From Nemertoderma westbladi (taxonomy: Eukaryota > Xenacoelomorpha > Nemertodermatida > Nemertodermatidae), in assembly GCA_032718475.1 (NCBI GenBank), contig JAUCBJ010005223.1:1-56171 (forward strand): a stretch of DNA of 56,171 bases. The letters are read 5' to 3'. How positions within the stretch are numbered: the first letter of the stretch is position 1; every line of letters begins with the position of its first letter. This document shows positions 11,868 through 20,746 of the stretch, piece after piece. Under the pieces are notes generated by a model. The model ran no database searches. It was not told where the DNA came from and was given only the letters and a program-made list of their open reading frames with translations. Made by a program: the position numbers and the translations under genes.

Positions 11868-13683
11868 GGTTTATTGGTGAAAATTATCGATACTTAAAAG
11901 TATCGCGAAAAAATATCAGATGAAAAATATCGAAAATATCGCGAGGAAAATTATCGAGAGTAAAAATAGCGTGCGCAAAGGTATCAGGAGTAAAAATTTC
12001 GTGATTAAAGATATTGAGAGTAAAAATATCGCAAGTGAAATACATTTTCAAGGTAGCTAGTGTTTTCGGTGGTAGCTAGTGGTCTCGATGGTAGCTAGTG
12101 TTTTCGATGGTAGCTAGTGGTCTCGATGGTAGCTAGTGTTTTCAATGGTAGCTAATGGTTCCGATGGTAGCTAGAGTTTTCAATTGTAGCTAGTGGTTTC
12201 GATGGTAGGTAGTGCTTTCAATGGTAGCTAGTGGTTTCGATGGTAGCTGGTGGTTTCGATGGTAGCTAGTGTTTTCAATGGTAGCTAGTGGTTTCGATGG
12301 TAGCTAGTATTTTCAATGGTAGCTAGTAGTTTCGATGGTAGCTAGTATTTTCAATGGTAGCTAGTGGTTTCGATGGTAGCTAGTGTTTTCAATGGTAGCT
12401 TGTGGTTTCGATGGTAGCTAGTGTTTTCAATGGTAGCTAGTGGTTTCGATGGTAGCTAGTGTTTTCAATGGTAGCTTGTGGTTTCGATGGTAGCTAGTGC
12501 TTTCAATGGTAGCTAGTGGTTTCGATGGTAGCTGGTGGTTTCGATGGTAGCTAGTGTTTTCAATGGTAGCTAGTGGGTTCGATGGTAGCTAGTATTTTCA
12601 ATGGTAGCTAGTAGTTTCGATGGTAGGTAGTAATTTCAATGGTAGCTAGTGGTTTCGATGGTAGCTAGTGTTTTCAATGGTAGCTTGTGGTTTCGATGGT
12701 AGCTAGTGTTTTCAATGGTAGCTAGTGGTTTCGATGGTAGCTAGTGTTTTCAATGGTAGCTTGTGGTTTCGATGGTAGCTAGTGCTATCAATGGTAGCTA
12801 GTGGTTTCGATGGTAGCTGGTGGTTTCGATGGTAGTTAGTGTTTTCAATGGTAGCTAGTGGTTTCGATGCTAGCTAGTATTTTCAATGGTAGCTAGTAGT
12901 TTCGATGGTAGCTAGTATTTTCAATGGTAGCTAGTGGTTTCGATGGTAGCTAGTGTTTTCAATGGTAGCTTGTGGTTTCGATGGTAGCTAGTGTTTTCAA
13001 TGGTAGCTAGTGGTTTCGATGGTATCTAGTGTTTTCAATGGTAGCTTGTGGTTTCGATGGTAGCTAGTGTTTTCAATGGTAGCTAGTGGTTTCGATGGTA
13101 TCTAGTGTTTTCAATGGTAGCTTGTGGTTTCGATGGTAGCTAGTGTTTTAAATGGTAGCTAGTGGTTTCGATGGTAGCTAGTGTTTTCAATGGTAGCTAG
13201 TGGTTTCGATGGTAGCTGGTGGTTTCGATGGTAGCTAGTGTTTTCAATGGTAGCTAGTGGTTTCGATGGTAGCTAGTATTTTCAATGGTAGCTTGTGGTT
13301 TCGATGGTAGCTAGTGTTTTCAATGGTAGCTAGTGGTTTCGATGGTAGTTTGTGTTTTCAATGGTAGCTTGTGGTTTCGATGGTAGCTAGTGCTTTCAAT
13401 GGTAGCTAGTGGTTTCGATGGTAGCTGGTGGTTTCAATGGTAGCTAGTGTTTTCAATGGTAGCTAGTGGTTTCGATGGTAGCTAGTATTTTCAATGGTAG
13501 CTAGTAGTTTCTATGGTAGCTAGTATTTTCAATGTTAGCTAGTGGTTTCGACGGTAGCTAGTGTTTTCGTTGGTAACTAGTGGTATTATGTAGTGTTCTT
13601 TTCCAACAATTATTGTCAATTTTTATTGCGATATTTTACTCGAGATATTTCTACTGGCAATATTTTTATTTTCGTGGTTTATT
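11868..13683. mobile_element. Putative foldback-like element carrying a 19-bp minisatellite
   Basis: GGTTTATT at 11868-11875 is repeated directly at 13676-13683. Just inside each copy are AT-rich blocks of the same degenerate short repeat in opposite orientation: left GAGTAAAAATATCGCAA (near 12019-12035), right its near complement TTGCGATATTTTACTC (13626-13641). The left block has about nine degenerate units of roughly 18 bp. Between them lies the 19-bp array. Inverted ends made of tandem repeats plus an 8-bp duplication resemble foldback elements. No transposase is present, so it would be non-autonomous. The outermost bases pair only weakly, so the exact ends are uncertain. Confidence 0.55.
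12044..13585 (+). repeat. 19-bp minisatellite with 38-bp and 285-bp higher-order periods
   Basis: About 81 monomers of GGTAGCTAGTGKTTTCRAT. Two monomer types alternate (..GTGTTTTCAAT and ..GTGGTTTCGAT), giving a 38-bp dimer. A marked variant GGTAGCTGGTGG occurs at 12242, 12527, 12812, 13211 and 13420, spacings of 285, 285, 399 and 209 bp, all multiples of 19. The variant GTGCTTTCAAT (or GTGCTATCAAT) recurs at 12204, 12489, 12774 and 13382. A 285-bp (15-mer) block has therefore been duplicated as a unit. No coding function is evident. Confidence 0.95.
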
Positions 13684-14217
13684 CGCAGAACATAGTTTGA
13701 AAAAATAAAAAAATTCAAAAATAATTATTAGTTTATTATTTAAGGTTTTTTTGTATTGCTAGATATAAATCTAGTTTGGAACGTAGTGCCTCTCAATTGC
13801 CCATCTAAGAATACGGATTTGTTTTTTCTATTACTTTTTGCATTTTATATGGAATACAGAATGCACTAAAATGGTTATGTCTACAAAATAAGCATGGTAT
13901 AGGTATAATTCATAATAAAAAATCGTTCAAATAAAACAAAAAACCAGATGAAACGCACATCCTCTGAATGAATATAGTTATAGTTGTTTAAATAGTGCTG
14001 GAAAGAGAAGGACTCGCTTATTACTTAAAATATATCCTTAGTGTTTCGGCTTAAACGCTTGTCAACATATGAAAAATTCCTTTGGATTATGAGTCTTTTT
14101 CTAGCTAACCTCGTATAAAGTGATACAATACGAAACCTCAATATGGGTAAAATATTATTACTTATGTACTAAATTGTAGCTGTATTTACATGTAACAAAT
14201 TCCTTAATAATCTATGT
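13684..14217. other. Non-coding AT-rich spacer
   Basis: No gene recognised. Confidence 0.4.
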
Positions 14218-14589
14218 ATGAATTCATTCATACATTCAACATTCATTCATCTTTATCAATCAGCATCAGTAATGCATTTTACTTCACAAACATCATGTAT
14301 AGAGAGATCAGATTCTGTTGTCTCAAGTAGAAAGCCCCAAGGTAAGGTGGCACGTGAGAAATATTACCGAACAATAAATGTGTATGAAAAGGATGGCAGG
14401 ATTATACACAGGGTTCCCTTAACGCTCGGCTTAGCACAGGTGGGTAACAAACATGACATTATCGGCCTGCACAATGTTGTAATGCCAGCAGATCTAGAAA
14501 CAAATCGCCCCCAACACAGAACTCGTCTTTCTTTGTTAAACAAGCAAAGACTGACTAAATGGACAGCTCAAATCAAGGTGTTTTCATAA
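14218..14589 (+). CDS. Unidentified 123-residue open frame (possible exon)
   Basis: Open from an ATG at 14218, possibly extended upstream by chance. From about residue 38 it looks protein-like: charged and of mixed composition (KVAREKYYRTINVYEKDGR, then VPLTLGLAQVGNKHDIIGLH). I recognise no family. There is no repeat structure explaining the open frame, and base composition is higher in GC than the flanks. It could be a host exon or part of a decayed element. Splice-like GTAAG and GTGGG sites exist inside but prove nothing. Function unknown. Confidence 0.3.
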   Translation: MNSFIHSTFIHLYQSASVMHFTSQTSCIERSDSVVSSRKPQGKVAREKYYRTINVYEKDGRIIHRVPLTLGLAQVGNKHDIIGLHNVVMPADLETNRPQHRTRLSLLNKQRLTKWTAQIKVFS

Positions 14590-14639
14590 TACTGATCCTC
14601 CTGGTGATGACAGTGACTGGTAGCGCTAGCTGTAAGTGT

Positions 14640-14815
14640 AAGGATAGAAAGGTAGGGCTAGATTTTCGTAAAGAGTTGCCTCCATAAATTTAAGGCACCT
14701 CAATGCATATTCTGTGAACATTACATTGTGTAACATTCTGGTATAACTTTGTACCATCCAGGGAGCTGGTGTCCTCAGCAGCAAGATCCCGGCAAGGACT
14801 TGCATAGGGTAGAGA
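14640..14815 (-). pseudogene. Family A LINE fragment (RT C-terminal region)
   Basis: Minus-strand translation gives LPYASPCRDLAAEDTSSLDG and, after a frameshift, YTRMLHNVMF with TLYENL. This aligns with LLYGSPCWALTAEDTKSLDG, FTRMLRRV and TLYNIG of the LINE at 47178-49166. Only about 60 residues remain. It ends next to the 20-bp repeat at 14821. Confidence 0.7.
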
Positions 14816-14820
14816 AAAGA

Positions 14821-14900
14821 AGAAAATAGAGACCAAGATAAGATAATAGAGTCCAAGAGAGGATAATAGAGTCCAAGAGAATATAATAGAGTCCCGGAGA
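14821..14900 (+). repeat. 20-bp tandem repeat, four units
   Basis: Units beginning at 14821, 14841, 14861 and 14881 follow AGATAATAGAGTCCAAGAGA with a few substitutions. The array abuts the LINE scrap on its left. Confidence 0.9.
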
Positions 14901-15009
14901 AGATCATTCCCAATCCTGGAGATAAGTTTGATGGTAGAGCACTCTGCCAAACTCCATATCTATTCCCATAGATATCATGAACATGGCCTACAAATCCAAA
15001 TTTCAAATG

Positions 15010-15178
15010 ATCGAGTGATGGACAGAACCTCTATCCCTAGTTTTGCTCACAGTAATTTAACTGGTATTCATTTTATCGAACCCAGTGGATGAAAGGCGGA
15101 GTGGACCCTGATGGGGCTAGAATCTGCAACCAATAGATACCAAGCCCGTCGCTCAACCAACTGAGCTACCCTGACCTT
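15010..15178 (-). repeat. tRNA-derived SINE fragment
   Basis: On the minus strand a perfect RNA polymerase III A box, TAGCTCAGTTGG (complement of 15157-15168), lies in a tRNA-like D arm GCTCAGTTGGTTGAGC. A degraded B box follows about 40 nt downstream (CAGATTCTAGCCCC). The body then reads CCTTTCATCCACTGGGTTCG, ATAAAATGAATACCAGT. From memory this tail resembles the conserved domain of cephalopod SINEs (..GGGTCGATAAA..AGTACCAGT), but the identification is tentative. No poly(A) or TSD was resolved. Confidence 0.65.
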
Positions 15179-15267
15179 TTATGAGGTTTAGGTTCATGCT
15201 AACAAAAGGAAGAATAACAAAATTATGTGGGATGTCCTAGACAGTCATCTTTTTTTCTGGTTCTGCA

Positions 15268-15459
15268 GTGTGGATAGAATCCTCAGTCAAATACTGCAGA
15301 CTAGCAGAGTCAATGGTTAAATCATTGAAAGCACTCCTTTCAATGGGGGACATCTCAGCAACTGCCTTCCAGGTCGCCCAAACAGACCAGGCAGTGTGGA
15401 CAGCATTGGGCCGGGCAATCCCTGGTTATGTCGGCTATGCAGTTCGCATACAGCACTAA
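15268..15459 (+). CDS. Possible terminal exon, product unknown
   Basis: A strong splice-acceptor-like tract (TCTTTTTTTCTGGTTCTGCAG, ending at 15268) precedes an open frame to a TAA at 15459. The frame gives SSVKYCRLAESMVKSLKALL and ISATAFQVAQTDQAVWTALG. The composition is protein-like and non-repetitive. No family is recognised and no partner exon was found with confidence (14218-14589 is a candidate). It could equally be a decayed transposon fragment. Confidence 0.25.
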   Translation: MWIESSVKYCRLAESMVKSLKALLSMGDISATAFQVAQTDQAVWTALGRAIPGYVGYAVRIQH

Positions 15460-15570
15460 ACATCTTGCCAATGGTACAAAAGTGAGTTACTGTGGACTGA
15501 TAACATCTATGGAACTCCGGGACACATCAGTACCCTTGGATTCTAACTCACCCATATTAAAGACCCCCCA

Positions 15571-15616
15571 GCAATTGCAATTGCAATTGCAATTGCAATT
15601 GCCCCCCCCCCCCCCC
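15571..15616. repeat. (GCAATT)5 hexamer followed by C15
   Basis: Five perfect GCAATT units at 15571-15600 run into a homopolymer C15 at 15602-15616. Confidence 0.95.
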
Positions 15617-16452
15617 ACCAAGACCCCACCACATAATTCTCATACACTGATGTGTTTTCAAAATTATGCAAAAGTGTTTGATGGTCACCTTAACTTGTAT
15701 TGACCAAGTGTGCCCCCTCGCATGACATTGCATGACATTATACATGCAATAGTTAGTAGTGCACTGTTCTGCTGTGCACGGTATACAGCTCTGCATTACA
15801 TTATTATGATACACCCGGTGTGATATGATATATTAAGATATATGGTATGAAATCATCTGCTCTCCCAATCCACATGCAGGCATTACACCATAGTGCAGGA
15901 CGATCGTGTCATTCATGGAAATGATACTATTCATACTTGTATGGTTGGTTATATGGCTTAAAAAACAGGGATTGATATTAATATTATAATATACATTATA
16001 GAGTAAATTAAGTAAAATATATACCTAAATAGCAAGTTACAGTGGCGATACTCAATAACCAAAACAATAAACGAATCTTTATTTTATATGCCACCAATGT
16101 GCGCTGGACATAAGTTTTTTATTTTTTTACTTGTAGTCAATGTTGACCACTATGGTGTCCATAAAAGAAAGTTTGCCTATCGCACTGGTCTGGTCCAACT
16201 TATTTCAATCATGACCGTATCCTGCGCACTTTATTTACATAGCCACCTAGTAGATCCGAATTAAATTAATTGTCTAATTTTTTTTTTAAACTACACCCCT
16301 CTTCGGGGTAATAAAACTTTTATTTCTCAATAAAATTTAAATAAAACCGGTCCAAACTAGAAATATATACATATGAATGATAATAATTATGCTAGAGAAC
16401 AATGTGAGTATGGTTTATGTATTTGTATTTATGGTACTTTTGTAGTTAGTGG
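15617..16452. other. Non-coding spacer; includes a dispersed repeat copy and the left half of an interrupted LINE 3' end
   Basis: 16031-16080 is a minus-strand copy of the dispersed core (its complement reads CGTTTATTGTTTTGGTTA ... GCCACTGTAACTTG). 16306-16323 is a CCCC-loop-GGGG hairpin. 16421-16452 is the inverted 3' end of family B LINE, interrupted at 16452 by the foldback-like element. Otherwise nothing recognised. Confidence 0.6.
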
Positions 16453-16681
16453 GGATCTAGGACACTTGCCCCCCGGACACTTCCCCCCCAGTTAAAGTGT
16501 TAAAATTAATCTGGGTGCATCAAAGCAATAAACAAACGTTAAAGATGGTTACAGGACAAGTTGTATTTAGACAAGTTTTTTCAAAATTATAAAAGAAACA
16601 TTTTTATAGTCAAATTGTGTTTGTTTTTCTTTACTTTTTTTTTGCTTGTTTAATTCCTTTAATTCTTTTAATTTCTTTTAA

Positions 16682-16789
16682 TTGGGGGCTGCCGCCCCCA
16701 AACCCCCGCTTCTTTTCTTGGGGGCTGCCGCCCCCAAACCCCCGCTTTTTTTCTTGGGGATTATCGCCCCCAAACCCGTGGTGAAAGAC
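16682..16789. repeat. 36-bp tandem repeat x3, each unit a hairpin
   Basis: TTGGGGGC-TGCC-GCCCCCAA at 16682-16701, again at 16718-16737, and a mutated third unit at 16754-16773 (TTGGGG ... CCCCCAA). Units are exactly 36 bp apart, linked by ACCCCCGCTTCTTTTC-like spacers. Each could form a GC-rich 8-bp stem. Confidence 0.9.
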
Positions 16790-17181
16790 TTAAGGGGGGG
16801 TACACCATTTTGGTCCAAAATATGTCGAAATTTTTTTTATGGTATATTATAATGCACCATTGAATGGTGTTTCCAAATCTGAAAACCGCTATTTAATAGC
16901 ACTTTTAGTTATCAAGTTATAACAATTTCCATTTAGGGAATCCTATTGAAATTACTATTACTATGTATAATGAAAGGTCGGTTATCTCCAAATATTTTTT
17001 TCATGAAATTGTCGACTTCAAAACCCTACTACTTCTACAATTTTTGAGTAATTAGTCTGAAACTTCCTGTGGGTGTCTAGATAGCCACCCTGCATAAAAG
17101 TATCAGGCAACTTTTCGAAATTTTTTGTTAATAAAATTTAATACTATTTATAAAAAACCTAAAAATTAGCATAAATTTGCA

Positions 17182-17195
17182 GCGCCACCTAGCGG
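17182..17195 (+). promoter_or_regulatory. CTCF-like sequence inside the foldback element
   Basis: GCGCCACCTAGCGG matches the bilaterian CTCF core (reverse complement of CCASYAGRKGGC) at all but one position. Only sequence resemblance is claimed. Confidence 0.2.
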
Positions 17196-17881
17196 TGCAG
17201 AATTATTTTAAAAAAATTTCGCCTGATAGTTATGTTACCCCATCTTTGATCTATCATATAAAAAAACTTTCATGTGATTAGGTTCAAAACTGTAAAAGCC
17301 TTAGGGTTTTAAGCGCAACCAAGTTTTTTTTATTGTTAACTAGTATTAACTAATATTAAATAGCGGAAAAAAAATTTTTTCTGACCTGGCATGTAGAATA
17401 ACATCTTAGGCACCTATATGCCAAATTTTAGCCAAAACCAAACAATTTTGAAACGCTGAGAGTGATAAATCGAAGAGTTGTCCGAAAATGCATGTCGATT
17501 TTACCCTGGAGAGGTATAATTTTGATTGCAACAATAATATTCATCCCCATCTGCTACAATTTGAAGAAGACTATTACTTAATAATACCCATAATTAAAAC
17601 AATTAAATATTATAATTCTATAGTTAATAAAAACAGTATATCATTCCGGGGTTGGAATTTACAGGTCATCTAATATAATTAATTGTTTAAAGATTAGCAA
17701 ACAATACGATGTAATTGCATTGATAAAACCCATAAATAAAACTTGGAAATAAAATGTAAAATCGGGATGCAAAAGATCACTTTCTGAGCTACGAAAGGAA
17801 AATTGGATACAACTTATCTGGATACAATACCGGTCCGTTTACCTTACAAAATGAAAAATACGAATGTGCGAAGTTAAGAAC

Positions 17882-18002
17882 AGTCGGGGGGGAAGTGTCC
17901 GCGGGGGGAAGTGTCTGGGGGGGAAGTGTCTGGGGGGGAAGTGTCCTACTTGAGCGGGGGGGAACTGTCCGGGGGGGGAAGTGTCCGGGGGGGAAGTGTC
18001 CG
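17882..18002. repeat. GGGGGGGAAGTGTCC tandem units forming the right inverted end
   Basis: About seven 15-17-bp units of G-run plus AAGTGTCC, one with AACTGTCC, interrupted by TACTTGAGC near 17947. The two-unit counterpart in opposite orientation is 16460-16490. Confidence 0.9.
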
Positions 18003-18032
18003 AACACCGTTAGTGGCCCAATGAGGACAACG

Positions 18033-19048
18033 CTACCATGAAGCTATCAATGGTGGAAACAGTGGCCAGTATGTCTATGCCGCATTTATCGACTATAAGA
18101 AAGCGTTCGACATGGTAGATCGCAGCATCCTACTCTATAAATTATACAATGAATTTGGGATCCATGGAAAACTATATTTATTGGTGAAAGATATACTACA
18201 TAACTCGGTCAAAATATTTGATGGTATTAAACTTACTAAATCAATACAACAACTGAGAGGTATACTACAGGGGGACTGCTTCTCCCCATCTTGCTTTCTT
18301 ATGTTCATATCAGATCTAGCACTAGTTCTTCGCCAGGTGGGATCAGCTCTCAACGCAGATGACCTAGTTATTTACTCAAGAAATAGAGAACACATCCAAA
18401 CAGGTCTTGATATTATATACATTTGGTGCAATAGAAACGGAATGATTGTTAACATGACTAAAACCAAGATAATAAAATTTCGTCGCGGTGGCAAACTAGC
18501 AAAGACAGATTGTTTCACTTACGGTGGCGAAAGTGTAGAGATATGTAACCAATACAAGTATCTTGATTCTTGGAGTAATATTACAACCAACTTTATGCTT
18601 CACAAAGCACCTAGATGTCAAGAAACGCAAAGCATTTGGTGTAATTGGATGCCTGCAACATCTACCCATGATATCTGTAAAGACTGGAATAGCAATATTT
18701 AACATGAAAATAAAACCAGCAGTTACTTATGCATTTCTAGAGATAGGCGTATTCTTCACCCTACGAAACCTGATCGAACTTGACAAAATCAAAACGGCAT
18801 TTCTAAACTCCCTTTCTCACTCCACAAGAACTCATCCGCAACAATGGTGCACAAAATGGTCGGATGCGAAACATTCGCCCAAGAACTTTATAAGGAACAC
18901 GCAAATATGTTCTCATCCGAAACATGGGAGCTATTCCACGAACTGTCTCCTGAATGCTGCTGCAAATACTGCCACAAAAGCTCACAAGATCGATACCATG
19001 CAATCAAATGCAAATTATGTCCATCGTTGTCCTCATTGGGCCACTAAC
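18033..19048 (+). pseudogene. Family B LINE: reverse transcriptase to C-terminus, 5'-truncated
   Basis: The frame at 18050-18702 gives INGGNSGQYVYAAFIDYKKA, then FDMVDRSILLYKLYNEFGIH, a GILQGDCFSPSCF block and LNADDLVIYS. The catalytic YADD tyrosine is replaced by Asn (NADD). A frameshift near 18560 moves to YKYLD../LILGVILQPTL and KPAVTYAFLEIGVFFTLRNL. Another near 18828 leads to NSSATMVHKMVGCETFAQEL and the Cys/His end CCCKYC..RYHAIKCKLCPSL, stop near 19048. It has no endonuclease. Its first bases directly adjoin an inverted copy of its own 3' end (see findings). Same family as 2487-2957. Confidence 0.8.
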
Positions 19049-19072
19049 CACAAAAGTACCATAAATACAAAT
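19025..19072 (+). repeat. LINE 3'-terminal 48 bp, uninterrupted partner of 16421-16452 + 18017-18032
   Basis: Covers the last codons and the start of the 3' flank of the LINE. Its reverse complement equals the target sequence into which the foldback-like element inserted, with one mismatch. The LINE body is therefore bracketed by inverted arms. Confidence 0.9.
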
Positions 19073-19302
19073 TAATTGTCTAATGGCACAACAATTAGTA
19101 AAGATAACGATTGATCACGATTGATAAAGTGATCTCCAACGCAAATTGGTCCCATATGAGATAAACTAATATATAAACGAACTAATAGGCACATATTTTT
19201 ACATATAAATGTTTATGTTATATACTACTCAACTCATTATATAACACTCGCATCAGGACTATCATTAGCAGTCAAATATTATTTAACCTGTAATAACAAC
19301 AT
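19049..19302. other. LINE 3' flank and AT-rich spacer
   Basis: AAATTAATTGTCTAAT at 19069-19084 also occurs at 16264-16279 in the same orientation. No gene. Confidence 0.4.
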
Positions 19303-19306
19303 TTAA

Positions 19307-20742
19307 CCCTATTAAACCCGGGGGGGGGGGGGGGGGGGTGTCGACCACCCCCGTGGTTTTTTTGTTATAACTCTGAAACAAACGCAGTTAGGAATCTGAA
19401 ATTTTATGACTTTTCCTAAAAATCTATTGCCTTCCTAATAGTGAAAACGGTTTTCAAAAATATCGGGAAGATTTCGAGTTATAGCACCATTTTTTAACCC
19501 TACTTTTGCCACTGATTTGTATCATCTCTATTTTTGAATTACACCGGTTTTTTGGTGTTTGCAATTAGATGAAATTCATATAAATTAATTTAGAAATTTC
19601 AAACTTTTTTTTCGGCGGTTGCCAAATTTTGGTGCAGCACCAAATTTTGAAATATGACAATTTTGTAAATTGATTGTTTGAACCTATTTTTTGCGCAATA
19701 GGGGTTTTTGGGGTTCTGGTTTCGATGGAATATATAAGAGTTGCACCAGGCGTATCAAACTTGTATTTTTCGGTGCTATGTGCGCAAAATTGGTGCCAGC
19801 ACGAAATTTTGAAAATCCATTCAATAGTTCAATTGCTTGTGAGAACTATTTCTCGCGTTTAAAGAGGTTTATGGCGGTTTTGAATTCAATGGAATAAATA
19901 ATTATCTAACTAGATATCTCAAACTTGCATTTTTCAGAAGTAGGTGCAAAATTTGGTGCTAGCACCAAATTTTGCAAACAATCAAATATATCAATTGATT
20001 GTGTCAACTTGTTTCTTGCGTTATACGGATTTTCAAACTTATTTTTTTCGCCGGTGGGTGAAAATTGTTGTTCCAAATTTTTGAAAATAAGCAAATATAT
20101 CAAGAGATAGTATCATCTTGTTTCTTGCGTTATACGGGTTTATGAGGGTCCTGAAGCCATTGGAATTAATAAAAACAGCACTGGACATCTCAAACTTGTA
20201 CTTTTTTGTGATGGGTACGAAATTTGGTACAAGCACCAAAATTTTCCATATTACACCGAAAAATACGAGTAGCAATGTTCTGGAAAATTTGAAATGTATT
20301 CCATTAGAATCAGCGCCCCCGAAAACCAGAAAAAGTGAATTTATAGCATCGTATAAGTGAATTAAACATTTTGTGTTTAAACTGAAAAGTGCTGGTTACT
20401 TGTTTTTTCATTTTTTGCCTACGTAGAGGACTAAAACAGCCATTTATAGTAATCAGATCATTTTTAAATAATTTCCAATGGATTTTGCGCCCCAGAAAAC
20501 CTGTATTGAAAAATAATTAGCCGAAAATTATAACTTTCAAATTTTATTAAAATTGTTCCCTGCAAAATAACCACTCCAGAACATTTTTTCGAAATTTTTT
20601 TTTTTGGTCGCATTCAAACTACTGAAATCTACGCAATAACAAAAAACCAGACGTTTTCGTTAAAATTTGTAGATTTTAGAGGGGGCTCAATATGACCCCC
20701 TCGGTATTTGTACAACATTTTATAGCCCGGTAACAAAAAGGG
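19307..20742. mobile_element. piggyBac-like MITE, copy 1
   Basis: Left flank TTAA (19303-19306) then CCCTATTAAACCCGGG. The right end ..AGCCCGGTAACAAAAAGGG is followed by TTTA, a decayed TTAA. The whole 1436 bp aligns with copy 2 at 29063-30614 in the same orientation. TTAA targets with CCCTA-type termini are the hallmark of the piggyBac superfamily. There is no transposase frame, so it is non-autonomous. A G19 run (19320-19338) has expanded next to the left end. The interior has about five tandem units of ~162 bp, one shortened by about 50 bp. Confidence 0.8.
19945..19976. repeat. 32-bp perfect palindrome in the MITE unit
   Basis: TGCAAAATTTGGTGCT (19945-19960) is followed immediately by its exact reverse complement. 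The centre GGTGCTAGCACC recurs in most tandem units of both MITE copies. Confidence 0.95.
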
Positions 20743-20746
20743 TTTA

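Larger units (their letters stand above)
16453..18008. mobile_element. Foldback-like DNA element with tandem-repeat inverted ends and 8-bp TSD
   Basis: The 1556-bp insert is bounded by the direct repeat GTTAGTGG at 16445-16452 and 18009-18016. The left end reads GGATCTAGGACACTTGCCCC with a second GGACACTTCCCCCCC unit. The reverse complement of the right end reads GGTGTTCGGACACTTCCCCC and continues through about seven units. The ends are therefore inverted repeats built of a ~15-16-bp tandem unit. The interior has a 36-bp hairpin array (16682-16789) and AT-rich non-coding DNA with only short ORFs. The insertion is proven by a paralogous empty site: the flanks joined with one GTTAGTGG match the reverse complement of 19025-19072 at 47 of 48 positions. 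The 8-bp duplication suits hAT or P superfamily mobilisation. No transposase is encoded. Confidence 0.85.

Noticed and set aside
11876-13675. CRISPR-like array
   Set aside because: There are no unique spacers; adjacent units are all diverged copies of one 19-mer, and the DNA is eukaryotic.
18009-18032. 5' start of the family B LINE
   Set aside because: These bases are the reverse complement of the LINE 3' end, not its 5' sequence.
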